In this document: positions 23,812 to 31,852 of the stretch, piece after piece | Numbering within the stretch: the stretch's first letter is position 1 | How the letters are laid out: every line of letters begins with the position of its first letter | DNA from: E44-bin89 sp034409565 | Lineage (GTDB): Bacteria > Chloroflexota > Dehalococcoidia > Dehalococcoidales > RBG-16-60-22 | Assembly: GCA_034409565.1 (NCBI GenBank) | Contig: DAOUMS010000003.1 | Coordinates: 62,001-126,000, forward strand | Length of the DNA: 64,000 bases | Direction of reading: 5' to 3' | Program-made: the position numbers and the translations under genes | Notes under the pieces: model-generated | Seen by the model: the letters and a program-made list of their open reading frames with translations, nothing else | Told to the model about the DNA's origin: nothing | The model's database searches: none

Positions 23812-24508
23812 GCTCGGAAATAGTAAACAACTAATAAGAGAATTGGATGGCCAGTCAGTAGATTTAATATTGACTGACCCACCATATAATTTGAGTGGAT
23901 ATTCTACTGGCAATATTGAACTTTCGTGGCATAAGACAATAAATAATGATTTAGCCATTTGGGATAGGAATACTTTTGAACCTAAAGAATGGCTAAGTGA
24001 ATTTAAACGTATACTAAAACCGACTGGAAATATTTTTGCATTTACTAGTTATAATCTTGTGGGTAAATGGCACGAGGCTTTTGACCCTGAGTTTGATACT
24101 TTTCAATATGTAGTTTGGCATAAATCAAATCCGGTTCCTAAAATATACAGGGCGGGATTTTTAAATAGTTGCGAATTGATAATATGTACATGGAATAAAG
24201 GGCATACTTGGAATTTTACAACGCAAAAAGATATGCATAACTTTATACAAAGTCCGATATGCATGGGAAAAGAAAGATTGAAAAATCCATTTCATCCTAC
24301 GCAAAAGCCGGTTAAGGTATTAGAGCACATAATAAAGATTGCATCTAACGAAGGAGACATAGTATTTGACCCCTTCATGGGGGTTGGTTCAACAGGCGTA
24401 GCTGCTCTTAATTTAAATCGTAGATTCATAGGATTTGAGCTAGATCAAGAATACTTCAATGCAACAGAGCAAAGGCTACAAAATGTTCAACAAAGGTTAA
24501 TGGTATAA
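23786..24508 (+). CDS. Site-specific DNA methyltransferase (beta class)
   Basis: This is a 240-aa SAM-dependent N4-cytosine or N6-adenine methyltransferase. The catalytic motif TDPPYN is near the N-terminus and the SAM-binding FDPFMGVGSTG near the C-terminus, the order that defines the beta class. HPTQKPVKVLEHII is the usual stretch just before motif I. It starts at GTG 23786 inside the upstream nuclease gene, so the two are translationally coupled and form a restriction-modification pair. The recognition site is unknown. Confidence 0.9.
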   Translation: MNNQRCLIKLGNSKQLIRELDGQSVDLILTDPPYNLSGYSTGNIELSWHKTINNDLAIWDRNTFEPKEWLSEFKRILKPTGNIFAFTSYNLVGKWHEAFDPEFDTFQYVVWHKSNPVPKIYRAGFLNSCELIICTWNKGHTWNFTTQKDMHNFIQSPICMGKERLKNPFHPTQKPVKVLEHIIKIASNEGDIVFDPFMGVGSTGVAALNLNRRFIGFELDQEYFNATEQRLQNVQQRLMV

Positions 24509-24533
24509 ACGATATATTAGCGGGAGATTTGAT

Positions 24534-24755
24534 ATGCCAAGACCAGAAGGGAAAATGAGCTTCAGCAATGCTGCGAACGAAATATTAAAAAATTCAAAGA
24601 CGCCACTTACACCAACCGAAATAGCTGATAAAGCAATACAGAAAGGGTTAATAATTACTCAAAGCAAACGTCCAGGAGCAACGATGGCCGGACGCTTGTG
24701 GTTTGATAAACGCTTTACAAGTGCTGGTTCAGGAAAGTGGACCTTAAAAAGTTGA
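24534..24755 (+). CDS. HARE-HTH domain protein
   Basis: This is a 73-aa winged-helix protein. N-A-A-N-E-I-L-K-N, P-L-T-P-T-E-I-A-D-K-A and the closing G-K-W-T-L-K-S match the HARE-HTH domain, which is often fused to or encoded beside restriction and modification enzymes. It follows the methyltransferase by 25 bases and has a GGGAG site before ATG 24534. It may help target or regulate the R-M pair. Confidence 0.7.
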   Translation: MPRPEGKMSFSNAANEILKNSKTPLTPTEIADKAIQKGLIITQSKRPGATMAGRLWFDKRFTSAGSGKWTLKS

Positions 24756-24760
24756 GAACT

Positions 24761-25519
24761 TTACCTAGTCTTGCCTAGCAAAGACTTTACTTCTCCTACA
24801 GACAACATTTTCTCCTTAACACGATGTATCATTCTGTGACAGTTTGGGCACACCGTAGCAACTCTTTTCAAAGCTTCATTTAGTGTTACTTTATCTCCTT
24901 CAATGTCCATTAGATGCATCGGTTCCAAGTGATGTATTTCAATGAAATCCTTCCCCAATTCACCGTATTCTTTATGAAAATTGAAACCGCAAACAACACA
25001 ATACAGTTCTCCACCATGCTGCTTCTTAAACTCACTTATGGCTATCTCTCTTAGTTTATTTGACCTATTCCTCTGTGTAATAGTCCTTTTATCAAGGGAA
25101 CCCTCCTCAATTATCATTCCCTTGAATTTATTATCAGCTTCTTTTTTAATTGTCTTTCTACTAAATCCTTGTTTATTCAATGATGCAGCAATATCTTCCA
25201 ATGGCGTATCATCTTCTGCCATTTCCACTCTCTCAATGCGCTCCAATCCTTTTCTAGTTATTTTCCATATTCTATTTCTATCCGAACCACTGTACATTAC
25301 AAGCTTCTCTCTTAGCAGGGTATCATGAGACTTTAAGTTTCTTACTGTTTGAGTAAAATGTGGGTCTGACCTACCACGTGAAGGTTTCATGTCTTCACCA
25401 TCAGGCTTGAGTTCTTTTATTAACTCTTTTATCAAATTGGTTGTGTCTATTCCCTTTGGATTATTTCTAATTATTTGTAATGCAGGAATAACCAATTGAC
25501 GTTCTTTGTACTTTGTCAT
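24761..25519 (-). CDS. HNH endonuclease with N-terminal winged-helix region
   Basis: This is a 252-aa protein. The C-terminal HNH module has C-V-V-C, I-E-I-H-H-L-E-P and C-P-N-C-H-R-M-I-H, a zinc-stabilised betabeta-alpha-metal fold. The N-terminal 100 residues resemble a winged-helix domain (L-I-K-E-L-I, T-V-R-N-L-K-S-H, W-K-I-T-R-K-G). This layout is common in type IV or lone restriction nucleases. It is convergent with the HARE-HTH gene (5 bases apart), so it belongs to the same defence cluster by position. Confidence 0.78.
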   Translation of the reverse strand: MTKYKERQLVIPALQIIRNNPKGIDTTNLIKELIKELKPDGEDMKPSRGRSDPHFTQTVRNLKSHDTLLREKLVMYSGSDRNRIWKITRKGLERIERVEMAEDDTPLEDIAASLNKQGFSRKTIKKEADNKFKGMIIEEGSLDKRTITQRNRSNKLREIAISEFKKQHGGELYCVVCGFNFHKEYGELGKDFIEIHHLEPMHLMDIEGDKVTLNEALKRVATVCPNCHRMIHRVKEKMLSVGEVKSLLGKTR

Positions 25520-25601
25520 CTTTAGCCCCTTTAATAACTTAACCCAACTTCAACATTATATACATGACAAGACATTCACTTAATACATTCTGCTACCCAT
25601 T

Positions 25602-26867
25602 TTAACTCATATGCCCGAATCGTGCTTTACGCAGTAATCCAGCCTCAATAACTTTGTGGGGTATCCTGTGCTCCCACTCTTTTTCAAGAATTCGTGTCGC
25701 GTCAGCTTCTCCTACATCAGCTGCTAACCTTGCCCATGCGTTAGCAATGCACCCAGCTGCTTGTTTTACTAATGGTTGCCAGTCATGATTCGATTGCCGA
25801 TACGGAAGAATACCGATTCGTTCTCCAAACAGTCCAGCGCAGTCTTGATAATCCTTCCAGTAGGGGATAACTTTAGCACGTTCTTTACGAGTCGCTGAAT
25901 TGGAATCAACTATGCGGATTAATTTACCAGTCCCATAAGCCCACATATCAGACTTGCTATCCTGAAAAGTAACGAAGTCCATATTAGGATCGAATCGCCT
26001 TAGGCCATCACGCCTTAACTGGTATTCCAAGCGAGATACCGGAGTTACTCCATCCCATCCATTAGCCATCCATATTGGCATAATATGGCCCTGTCGTTTA
26101 ACTGAAGTCTCATAGGCTTTATCGTAAAGACGACATACCGTATTACATCGACCGAATTGATAACCAGTGTGGCGTTGGCCTCTTTGGTAATCACCACCGT
26201 AATATAAATCCCTTTCGCGCAATAGGGAAACCACTTGAGCACTACGGTCTATCTCTGGCAATGGCATGACCCTGTCAACGCATAAGTCAGCCCTGGATAC
26301 CTTGCAGTATTCTATGAATGCTAATTTATTGAGGAACCCAATAACCTGATTGTATGCCGGAATTTCACCTGCTCGCCATAGATACGGCGACCTGAATACC
26401 ACTCTTAATTCAGGAGTAGTTAATCCGCCTCTTGCATCAGGCATCATCTGTAAATCTATATCACTGTTCTTAAGAAGATACTCGTATCCGCCGCTAGAGC
26501 CATGAGCTTGAGCCATGAATTCCTGGCCAAACAATTCTACTGCTTTGCCTAAACGCCCTTTATATCCGGCCGAGACTGCTTCAGACTTTGCATCGTTTAA
26601 CTTCATAAACATATCCGGCTGCTTATACTCAGCAATACCAAAGTTTAGCTCCAATGTGTCAATACCAGCCGCCACTATATTAGGATACTTATTCTTATCT
26701 ATCTTATAACTCTCACTGGTGTTTGAGGCCCCCGTGAGACAGGGGAACGGGGGCCTAGTTTCTGGTATTGTTTCCACACCGATAACCTCGGCGCCAAAAT
26801 GCTCAATAGCATAGTCCACCAGTTCAGAAGTCCCTGGGATATATTTATCATTGAATTCCATATTCAA
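25602..26867 (-). CDS. Rep_trans-like replication initiation protein
   Basis: This is a 421-aa protein with the features of rolling-circle initiators of the Rep_trans / replication initiation factor group: V-S-R-A-D-L-C-V-D, C-R-L-Y-D-K-A-Y-E and V-S-R-L-E-Y-Q-L-R-R. These correspond to the conserved R-x-D-L-x-x-D, Y-x-K and R-x-E motifs. It probably nicks the element DNA to start replication or mobilisation of the excised circle. A GC-rich hairpin 145-175 bases upstream (27012-27042) is a candidate target. Confidence 0.65.
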   Translation of the reverse strand: MNMEFNDKYIPGTSELVDYAIEHFGAEVIGVETIPETRPPFPCLTGASNTSESYKIDKNKYPNIVAAGIDTLELNFGIAEYKQPDMFMKLNDAKSEAVSAGYKGRLGKAVELFGQEFMAQAHGSSGGYEYLLKNSDIDLQMMPDARGGLTTPELRVVFRSPYLWRAGEIPAYNQVIGFLNKLAFIEYCKVSRADLCVDRVMPLPEIDRSAQVVSLLRERDLYYGGDYQRGQRHTGYQFGRCNTVCRLYDKAYETSVKRQGHIMPIWMANGWDGVTPVSRLEYQLRRDGLRRFDPNMDFVTFQDSKSDMWAYGTGKLIRIVDSNSATRKERAKVIPYWKDYQDCAGLFGERIGILPYRQSNHDWQPLVKQAAGCIANAWARLAADVGEADATRILEKEWEHRIPHKVIEAGLLRKARFGHMS

Positions 26868-27011
26868 TCAGTCGCTTATACAATCAATCATTGTGCTAGT
26901 TGCTTCTTATTTGGCATTCCGCTTCGCTACATGCTACTTGTTCACTACGTTGTCCCTTTGGATCAACTTCGTTCTCAAGTCCTAATAAATCAGACGCTTC
27001 TCTCTTTTTGT

Positions 27012-27042
27012 GAGGCAGCGGCGGTAAACCGCCCGCCGCCTC
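27012..27042. repeat. GC-rich inverted repeat between xis and rep
   Basis: GAGGCAGCGGCGG, loop TAAA, then CCGCCCGCCGCCTC form a long, slightly imperfect hairpin in otherwise AT-rich DNA. It has no T-run on the minus strand, so it is not a standard terminator for the upstream gene. It could be a nick site for the Rep protein. Confidence 0.45.
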
Positions 27043-27043
27043 T

Positions 27044-27235
27044 TTACTCGCCTTCACGCCTTGACTGACTACCGGCCAATAACTGTTCCAAAGCTTTCCT
27101 AGGTATGAGATATCTGTCACCAAACTTGATAGCGTAGATATTACCTTCTCTTACTTGGCGGTAAGCTAGATTGATTGAAATCCGAAGTTCTCTGGCTAAC
27201 TCCTTCACTGTGAGTACTTTATCTTCTCTATTCAA
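27044..27235 (-). CDS. Excisionase-like helix-turn-helix protein
   Basis: This is a 63-aa MerR/Xis-type winged helix-turn-helix: V-L-T-V-K-E-L-A-R-E-L-R-I-S, then A-Y-R-Q-V-R-E-G-N-I-Y-A and Y-L-I-P-R-K-A-L-E. Such proteins direct integrase toward excision or act as small repressors. It is divergent from the unknown gene and integrase; the roughly 130 bases between them likely hold the control region. Confidence 0.8.
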   Translation of the reverse strand: MNREDKVLTVKELARELRISINLAYRQVREGNIYAIKFGDRYLIPRKALEQLLAGSQSRREGE

Positions 27236-27365
27236 ATCACTTCTCCATTCCTATTGACATTTACTCATTTTTAACCTAATATAATTGTAATGAATAGTAA
27301 ATGAGCATGCAATACTTAGTGAAGGATTAGTAATGTATGACTTTTAGGATTAGGGAGAATCAGTT

Positions 27366-28175
27366 ATGACATACCGGCAAATGAAGCGACAACCAAGAGC
27401 TAAAGCAATGCTGCCTGCTATCAAGGAACTTATTTCGATAAGAGCTATTGGCGATAATGAAAAAGACAGAAACTTATTGGCTGAGGAACTTAGAGAGGAA
27501 ATTAAAAAGAAGTTTCCTCAAGAGTTGCCGCCAACGGTGGCAACTTTAACTAAAAAAATTTCGGAAGCTCGTAACCATGCACTGAATCCACTCGACAAAC
27601 ATTGGCATCTTGGTATCTTAGACAAGATTCAAGACTATGGAATCTCATATATCTCATCTGATGATATTGAAGCTATCTTTAAAGTTCAGCAATGGCTTTA
27701 TAGAACCGGTCAAGATTCGATTGACGACTTCTTAGAAGAAAAGTTTGATAAAAAAGGTCTGCGTTTACTGACTGTCCCATTCAGCGCACTGTCTATCCGT
27801 CAAGCTAAATGGATTGCCGCATTACATCGAATCATTGGCAATGATATTGAGTACCTTTGGCTTGCATCGTTGTATTATTCATATCTTGAAATTATCTCTA
27901 ACATTTCCGATACCCCTTTTGATACCTGGCAAACCGACCTGCTAGTACTACAAATGCAGAAGAAGCAGTTTATAAAACACTTACTTGAACATATGCGAGC
28001 CGACCAAAATTATTACGGAGATGATTTTAATAAAGCTTGGAATACACTCGACAAAGCTAGGAATTCAAGGAAAGGTTTCACTAAAGAGGAAATTGAAAAA
28101 ATCCGGAGTGTTATAAATATACCTGGAATATCGATAGGAGAAATAAATGAGAGGCTCAATAATCAAAAGAGGTAA
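27366..28175 (+). CDS. Unknown 269-aa protein upstream of the integrase
   Basis: I do not recognise the family. The protein is mostly helical, with charged N- and C-terminal parts and no membrane segment or signal peptide. W-I-A-A-L-H-R-I-I and W-L-A-S-L-Y-Y-S-Y-L-E form a hydrophobic-aromatic middle. Its end overlaps the integrase start by 29 bases, so it is translationally coupled and may act with it, for example as a regulator of integration. Confidence 0.7.
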   Translation: MTYRQMKRQPRAKAMLPAIKELISIRAIGDNEKDRNLLAEELREEIKKKFPQELPPTVATLTKKISEARNHALNPLDKHWHLGILDKIQDYGISYISSDDIEAIFKVQQWLYRTGQDSIDDFLEEKFDKKGLRLLTVPFSALSIRQAKWIAALHRIIGNDIEYLWLASLYYSYLEIISNISDTPFDTWQTDLLVLQMQKKQFIKHLLEHMRADQNYYGDDFNKAWNTLDKARNSRKGFTKEEIEKIRSVINIPGISIGEINERLNNQKR

Positions 28176-29331
28176 TTCATATCGGGTTAAGGTCTCATTG
28201 GGTAAAGACCCAGCTACTGGAAAGTATATATCACATTATGAGACCGTCAGGGGGAATAAGAAGGATGCTGAAAGGCGTTTAAATGAATTGATTCACCAGT
28301 GTGGCAATGGCACTTTCATTAAGCCTGCAAAGACTACAGTAGCAGACTACCTCAACCAGTGGCTTAAGGATTATGCTTACCCTAATCTGTCACCACATAC
28401 GGCTGAGGGTTATGACTCTATCGTCTCAAGACATCTTATTCCGGCATTAGGCGCCATTCCATTGAACCAGTTACGACCTGAAATTATACAGCGATATATC
28501 AGCGATAAGCTGTCTAACGGTAGTGCAACCGGTAAAGCCGGATTAACCGCCCGGACCGTCAGGCACCACATTGTATGTCTCCATACAGCTTTGCAAAGTG
28601 CTATAAGAATAGGCATGCTGGTTCGTAATCCGGTGGATGCTGTAACCATTCCGCGAGCAGAACGTCATGAAATTCGCACAATGAGTGAATCGGATATTCA
28701 TATCTTTCTGGAAATGGCGCGACCAACTCCCTATTACGCCTTGTTCTACACGGCAATATTCACTGGTATGCGCAGAAGCGAACTATTGGCGCTTCGCTGG
28801 CAGGATGTTGACTTGCTTCTATTGCAAATCTCGGTGAACAGGACTTTGCACCAGGTAAGATGTGGACGAATTGTTATCAGGCAACCAAAGACGGAACGTA
28901 GCCGGCGAGTGGTAGCATTGACACCTTCAACGGCTGCTTTGTTAGAAGAACACCACGAGTCTCAGAGCAGATTACGTGAGTCTTTAGGATATCCCGAATT
29001 GACCAGTGATGACTTGGTGTTTTGCCAGTATAACGGCAAGCCATTATTGCCAAATACTGTCACTCACAATTGGATTAAAGTGGTTCGCCGATCCGGACTA
29101 AGTGGCATCCGGTTACACGACGCCCGACATACACACGCCTCTTTGATGTTGAAACAGGGTGTACATCCCAAGATAGTCCAAGAGAGGCTAGGGCATTCCA
29201 GCATACAGGTAACACTTGATACTTACTCCCATGTGTCTCCAGGGTTACAAAAGGCTGCAGCAAGTAAATTTGATGACATATTACTGAGAAATAACAATGA
29301 AGCAGTCGAAAAGGTTATTATGGGTGATTAA
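28147..29331 (+). CDS. Tyrosine-type site-specific integrase
   Basis: This is a 394-aa phage-type integrase. It has an N-terminal arm-binding AP2-like domain (G-S-I-I-K-R-G-N-S-Y-R-V-K-V), a SAM-like core-binding domain near residues 60-150, and a catalytic domain with Arg in FTGMRRSELLALRW, H-x-x-R in LHDARHTHASL, His in ERLGHSS and the nucleophile in L-D-T-Y-S-H-V. It should recombine the 32-bp tRNA-Arg cores. The gene sits about 1.1 kb from the right core, with one cargo gene between. Confidence 0.94.
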   Translation: MRGSIIKRGNSYRVKVSLGKDPATGKYISHYETVRGNKKDAERRLNELIHQCGNGTFIKPAKTTVADYLNQWLKDYAYPNLSPHTAEGYDSIVSRHLIPALGAIPLNQLRPEIIQRYISDKLSNGSATGKAGLTARTVRHHIVCLHTALQSAIRIGMLVRNPVDAVTIPRAERHEIRTMSESDIHIFLEMARPTPYYALFYTAIFTGMRRSELLALRWQDVDLLLLQISVNRTLHQVRCGRIVIRQPKTERSRRVVALTPSTAALLEEHHESQSRLRESLGYPELTSDDLVFCQYNGKPLLPNTVTHNWIKVVRRSGLSGIRLHDARHTHASLMLKQGVHPKIVQERLGHSSIQVTLDTYSHVSPGLQKAAASKFDDILLRNNNEAVEKVIMGD

Positions 29332-30279
29332 TTATTTCTTTTCCTCGTCTAGTGACTTGTATTCGATGGAAGGAATATTTAAGTAATAATTCCTCCAATT
29401 AGAAATATATTTTCTTGTGAAGTTAATCATTTCTCCAGGACGGTAATGTCTTATTATTAGTTTGTAGGTATGGATTGCAGTTCCCATATTATTTCTTAAC
29501 AGATTGACCATTGTGCTCAGATTTCTAATTGGTTTGAATTTTATAATCTTATTTTTTGATACCTCGATATGATGGTAATATGATGAAGAATGCACTACTT
29601 CTGAACCTAATTCATAGAAAAACAGATATTCAGGCATACGATTAACATTACTTGCAATCCATTTAATTGAGTTTCTCTTAGCTAGTGGCGCATACCAGTT
29701 TGGTTCTCTCTTTCCGCTCCTATATAAATCTTCAAGGTTCTCATTGATATTTTTAAAGCTATCTTGTGAAAGTATTCTATTTATATCTTTAAGTTGTTTT
29801 TGCGCTTCATCTTTCATCCATTTCTCAGAAAAATTAAGATAGGGAGTTAATTCTTTTGTATCATCATAAAATTGTTTTTGTTGTTCCGTTCCCTCTATCA
29901 TGCGCAAAGCCCATATTCTGTTTTTTCTTAAGTTAGAAGCATAATAATATTTTGCTCTATTTTCACTATCATCTTTTAATATCCATTCCATATATAATGA
30001 AGCTTCAAAAGCAGCTCTGCTCTGTAAAAACCCTGGAACAGTAATAGCATTTGATGCTAAAACTTCCACAGCGTCAATCATCATTACAACCTGTTTAAGT
30101 AATACTCCAATAGTAATGATTTCTTCCCATCCTTTTTTGCTCGAATCATATGCTCTGGGAATTAACCAACTACCGTAATTCACCATATCTTTTAATACTT
30201 CATGATGTTTTGAGTACACCTTTTGCGAGTCTTCAATATGTTTTTGCCGGTTTAGTAGTTTTTTAAATTCGGTTTCCAT
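29332..30279 (-). CDS. DUF5677-like cargo protein
   Basis: This is a 315-aa protein with no signal peptide. Q-S-R-A-A-F-E-A-S-L-Y, a central all-helical part and G-S-E-V-V-H-S-S-S-Y-Y-H-H are reminiscent of DUF5677 proteins, which have no established function and are often found in accessory islands. Its very low GC and position between the integrase and the right core mark it as cargo. It is convergent with the integrase, its stop codon directly abutting. Confidence 0.5.
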   Translation of the reverse strand: METEFKKLLNRQKHIEDSQKVYSKHHEVLKDMVNYGSWLIPRAYDSSKKGWEEIITIGVLLKQVVMMIDAVEVLASNAITVPGFLQSRAAFEASLYMEWILKDDSENRAKYYYASNLRKNRIWALRMIEGTEQQKQFYDDTKELTPYLNFSEKWMKDEAQKQLKDINRILSQDSFKNINENLEDLYRSGKREPNWYAPLAKRNSIKWIASNVNRMPEYLFFYELGSEVVHSSSYYHHIEVSKNKIIKFKPIRNLSTMVNLLRNNMGTAIHTYKLIIRHYRPGEMINFTRKYISNWRNYYLNIPSIEYKSLDEEKK

Positions 30280-30337
30280 ATTTTTGCTCCTAAAATTTCA
30301 TATAGGTAAGAATAGCATTTATTAAAGTGTCGGTAAA

Positions 30338-30360
30338 TTAGTGCCAAATTAGTGCCATTT
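30338..30360 (+). repeat. Right arm-type repeat pair
   Basis: TTAGTGCCAAATTAGTGCCA holds two GTGCCA units 11 bases apart, matching 22786-22809 in order and orientation. It lies 69 bases inside the right core. Confidence 0.55.
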
Positions 30361-30365
30361 AACAG

Positions 30366-30403
30366 AAAAAGCCCTAATGCGATAACTAGCATTAGAGCTT
30401 TTT
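30366..30403 (-). terminator. Long stem-loop terminator for tRNA-Arg
   Basis: AAAAAGCCCTAATGC and GCATTAGAGCTTTTT pair over 15 positions with one mismatch around the 8-base loop GATAACTA. T-runs occur on both strands, so it can stop the tRNA-Arg transcript (minus) and also transcripts from the element. Confidence 0.72.
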
Positions 30404-30415
30404 AACTTCAAAATC

Positions 30416-30491
30416 TGGCGCGCCTAGTGGGATTCGAACCCACGACCCTCGGTTCCGAAGACCGATGCTCTGTCCGCTGAGCTACAGGCGC
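30416..30491 (-). tRNA. tRNA-Arg (anticodon TCG), CCA encoded
   Basis: The 76-base gene folds as a full cloverleaf: acceptor GCGCCTG/TAGGCGC, D arm GCTC/GAGC, anticodon stem TCGGT/ACCGA with loop CTTCGGA (anticodon TCG), T stem GTGGG/CCCAC, discriminator G and CCA. Its 3' half is contributed by the integrated element, and 30429-30460 is the right attachment core. Confidence 0.93.
30429..30460 (-). repeat. Right attachment core within tRNA-Arg
   Basis: 32 bases identical to the left core, running from the anticodon loop into the 3' strand of the T stem. Confidence 0.88.
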
Positions 30492-30565
30492 ACAGGTCAA
30501 TTATAGCCGGTGAGTGCCACTGCGGCAATGATTTGGCAAATCTCCGAACAATGCTCCCCGGGGTT

Positions 30566-31768
30566 TTAGATTACCCCCTCTTCTTTGAACTGCTTGATAT
30601 CCGCATCGGAGTAGCCCAGCCCCTTCAGCACTTCATTATTGTGTTCGCCCAGTTCAGGCGCGATTCCAGCCTTTGCCGGGGTCTTGTGGAATTTCCAGGG
30701 GAAACCGACCTCTTTTATCTTGCCCGCCCTGGGGTGGTCAATTTCGATGATATTTTTGTTGGCGATGGCATCGGGGTCGGCCGCGGCTTCGGTCAGGGTG
30801 TTGATGGGGGCGCTTATTACATCGGCCCCGCGGAGCAACTCCAGCCAGTGCTCGCGGGTATCAGTGGCAAACATCCGGTCCATGGTATCTACGAAAAGCT
30901 TCCTTTTCTCATTGGAAGTCGCGATATCGGCAAGCTTGGCGCAGCCAATCCTGTCCAGTTCCTCGGCAAAACCGGTAGCTTCAAGGCCTTTTCGCCAGCG
31001 CTCCTCACCGACCACCTGAATTATGAATGGCTTGCCGTTCTTGTCAGTGAAGGTGCACGTCAGGTTCGGTGCCTGTCCGATGAAGAAGCGCATTCGGCTG
31101 CGCGGGAATTGTTCACCGGTGAAGAGGACTCGCGTCATGGAAAAGCCCATCAGTCGAATCTGGCTGCCAAGCAGTGAGGTCTCGATCAACTGCCCCTCGC
31201 CGGTCTTCAGCTTGTGGTACAGGCCGACCATTACCGCCTGAAAAATGTGAAAGGCGGCGGTTTCATCCGCCACGGCGATTTGTCCTGTGGTCACGGGGGT
31301 ACCTTCCACACCATAACTGAAGCAGATGCCGCCCATCGCCTGCGCTATGCCGTCAGTTCCCGGTAATTTGGCATTTGGCCCATCGGGACCGTAGGCTGAG
31401 GCGCTGAGATAAACAATGCCAGGGTTGACCTTGATTAAATCCTCGTAGCCGCAGCCAAGACGCTCGACGACGCCAAAGCGGAAGTTCTGGGCAAAGACGT
31501 CGGCATCCTTTACCAGCTTATAGAGTATCTCTCTGGCCTTCTCTTTCTTAAGGTCCAGCGTGATGCCTTTGAACCCGCGGTTGTTCGTCTCAAAATAGGG
31601 GCTGAGTGGGAAATTGGGGACCACGCCAAGCCGTCTCCCCAGTTCACCGTCCGGGGTTTCTATCTTGATTACCTCGGCCCCCAGGTCGGCCAGCATGCTA
31701 AACGCTACCGTTGCCTGCTGAAACAGGATAAGGCAGACACATTTTACTCCCTCGAGTGGACGAGCCAT
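30566..31768 (-). CDS. CaiB/BaiF family CoA-transferase
   Basis: This is a 400-aa class III CoA-transferase, which moves CoA between carboxylic acids through an aspartyl-CoA anhydride. The catalytic Asp is in P-G-T-D-G-I-A-Q-A-M-G-G, and the opening R-P-L-E-G-V-K-C-V and E-V-I-K-I-E-T-P-D-G-E are diagnostic. ATG 31768 follows GGGAGGTGA. It lies downstream of a TPP enzyme of the oxalyl-CoA decarboxylase type, which suggests that CoA thioesters of oxalate or a 2-hydroxy acid are the substrates. That pairing is inference. Confidence 0.88.
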   Translation of the reverse strand: MARPLEGVKCVCLILFQQATVAFSMLADLGAEVIKIETPDGELGRRLGVVPNFPLSPYFETNNRGFKGITLDLKKEKAREILYKLVKDADVFAQNFRFGVVERLGCGYEDLIKVNPGIVYLSASAYGPDGPNAKLPGTDGIAQAMGGICFSYGVEGTPVTTGQIAVADETAAFHIFQAVMVGLYHKLKTGEGQLIETSLLGSQIRLMGFSMTRVLFTGEQFPRSRMRFFIGQAPNLTCTFTDKNGKPFIIQVVGEERWRKGLEATGFAEELDRIGCAKLADIATSNEKRKLFVDTMDRMFATDTREHWLELLRGADVISAPINTLTEAAADPDAIANKNIIEIDHPRAGKIKEVGFPWKFHKTPAKAGIAPELGEHNNEVLKGLGYSDADIKQFKEEGVI

Positions 31769-31852
31769 TTTGCTAATCACCTCCCTAGGCAGTTTTCTCT
31801 CCTAACGGGCAACAAACGTCACCGGTTACACAGGGTGCGCAAAATTCAGTAC

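Larger units (their letters stand above)
22647..30460. mobile_element. Integrative element in tRNA-Arg, about 7.8 kb
   Basis: The segment is bounded by identical 32-bp cores (22647-22678 and 30429-30460) that correspond to the tRNA-Arg anticodon loop through T-arm. Inside are a tyrosine integrase next to the right end, an excisionase-like gene, a Rep_trans-like protein, a restriction-modification cassette, an HNH nuclease and two genes of unknown role. Base composition is clearly more AT-rich than the flanks. No relaxase, type IV secretion or capsid genes are present, so it is a small, possibly mobilisable or replicating, genomic island. Confidence 0.88.
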
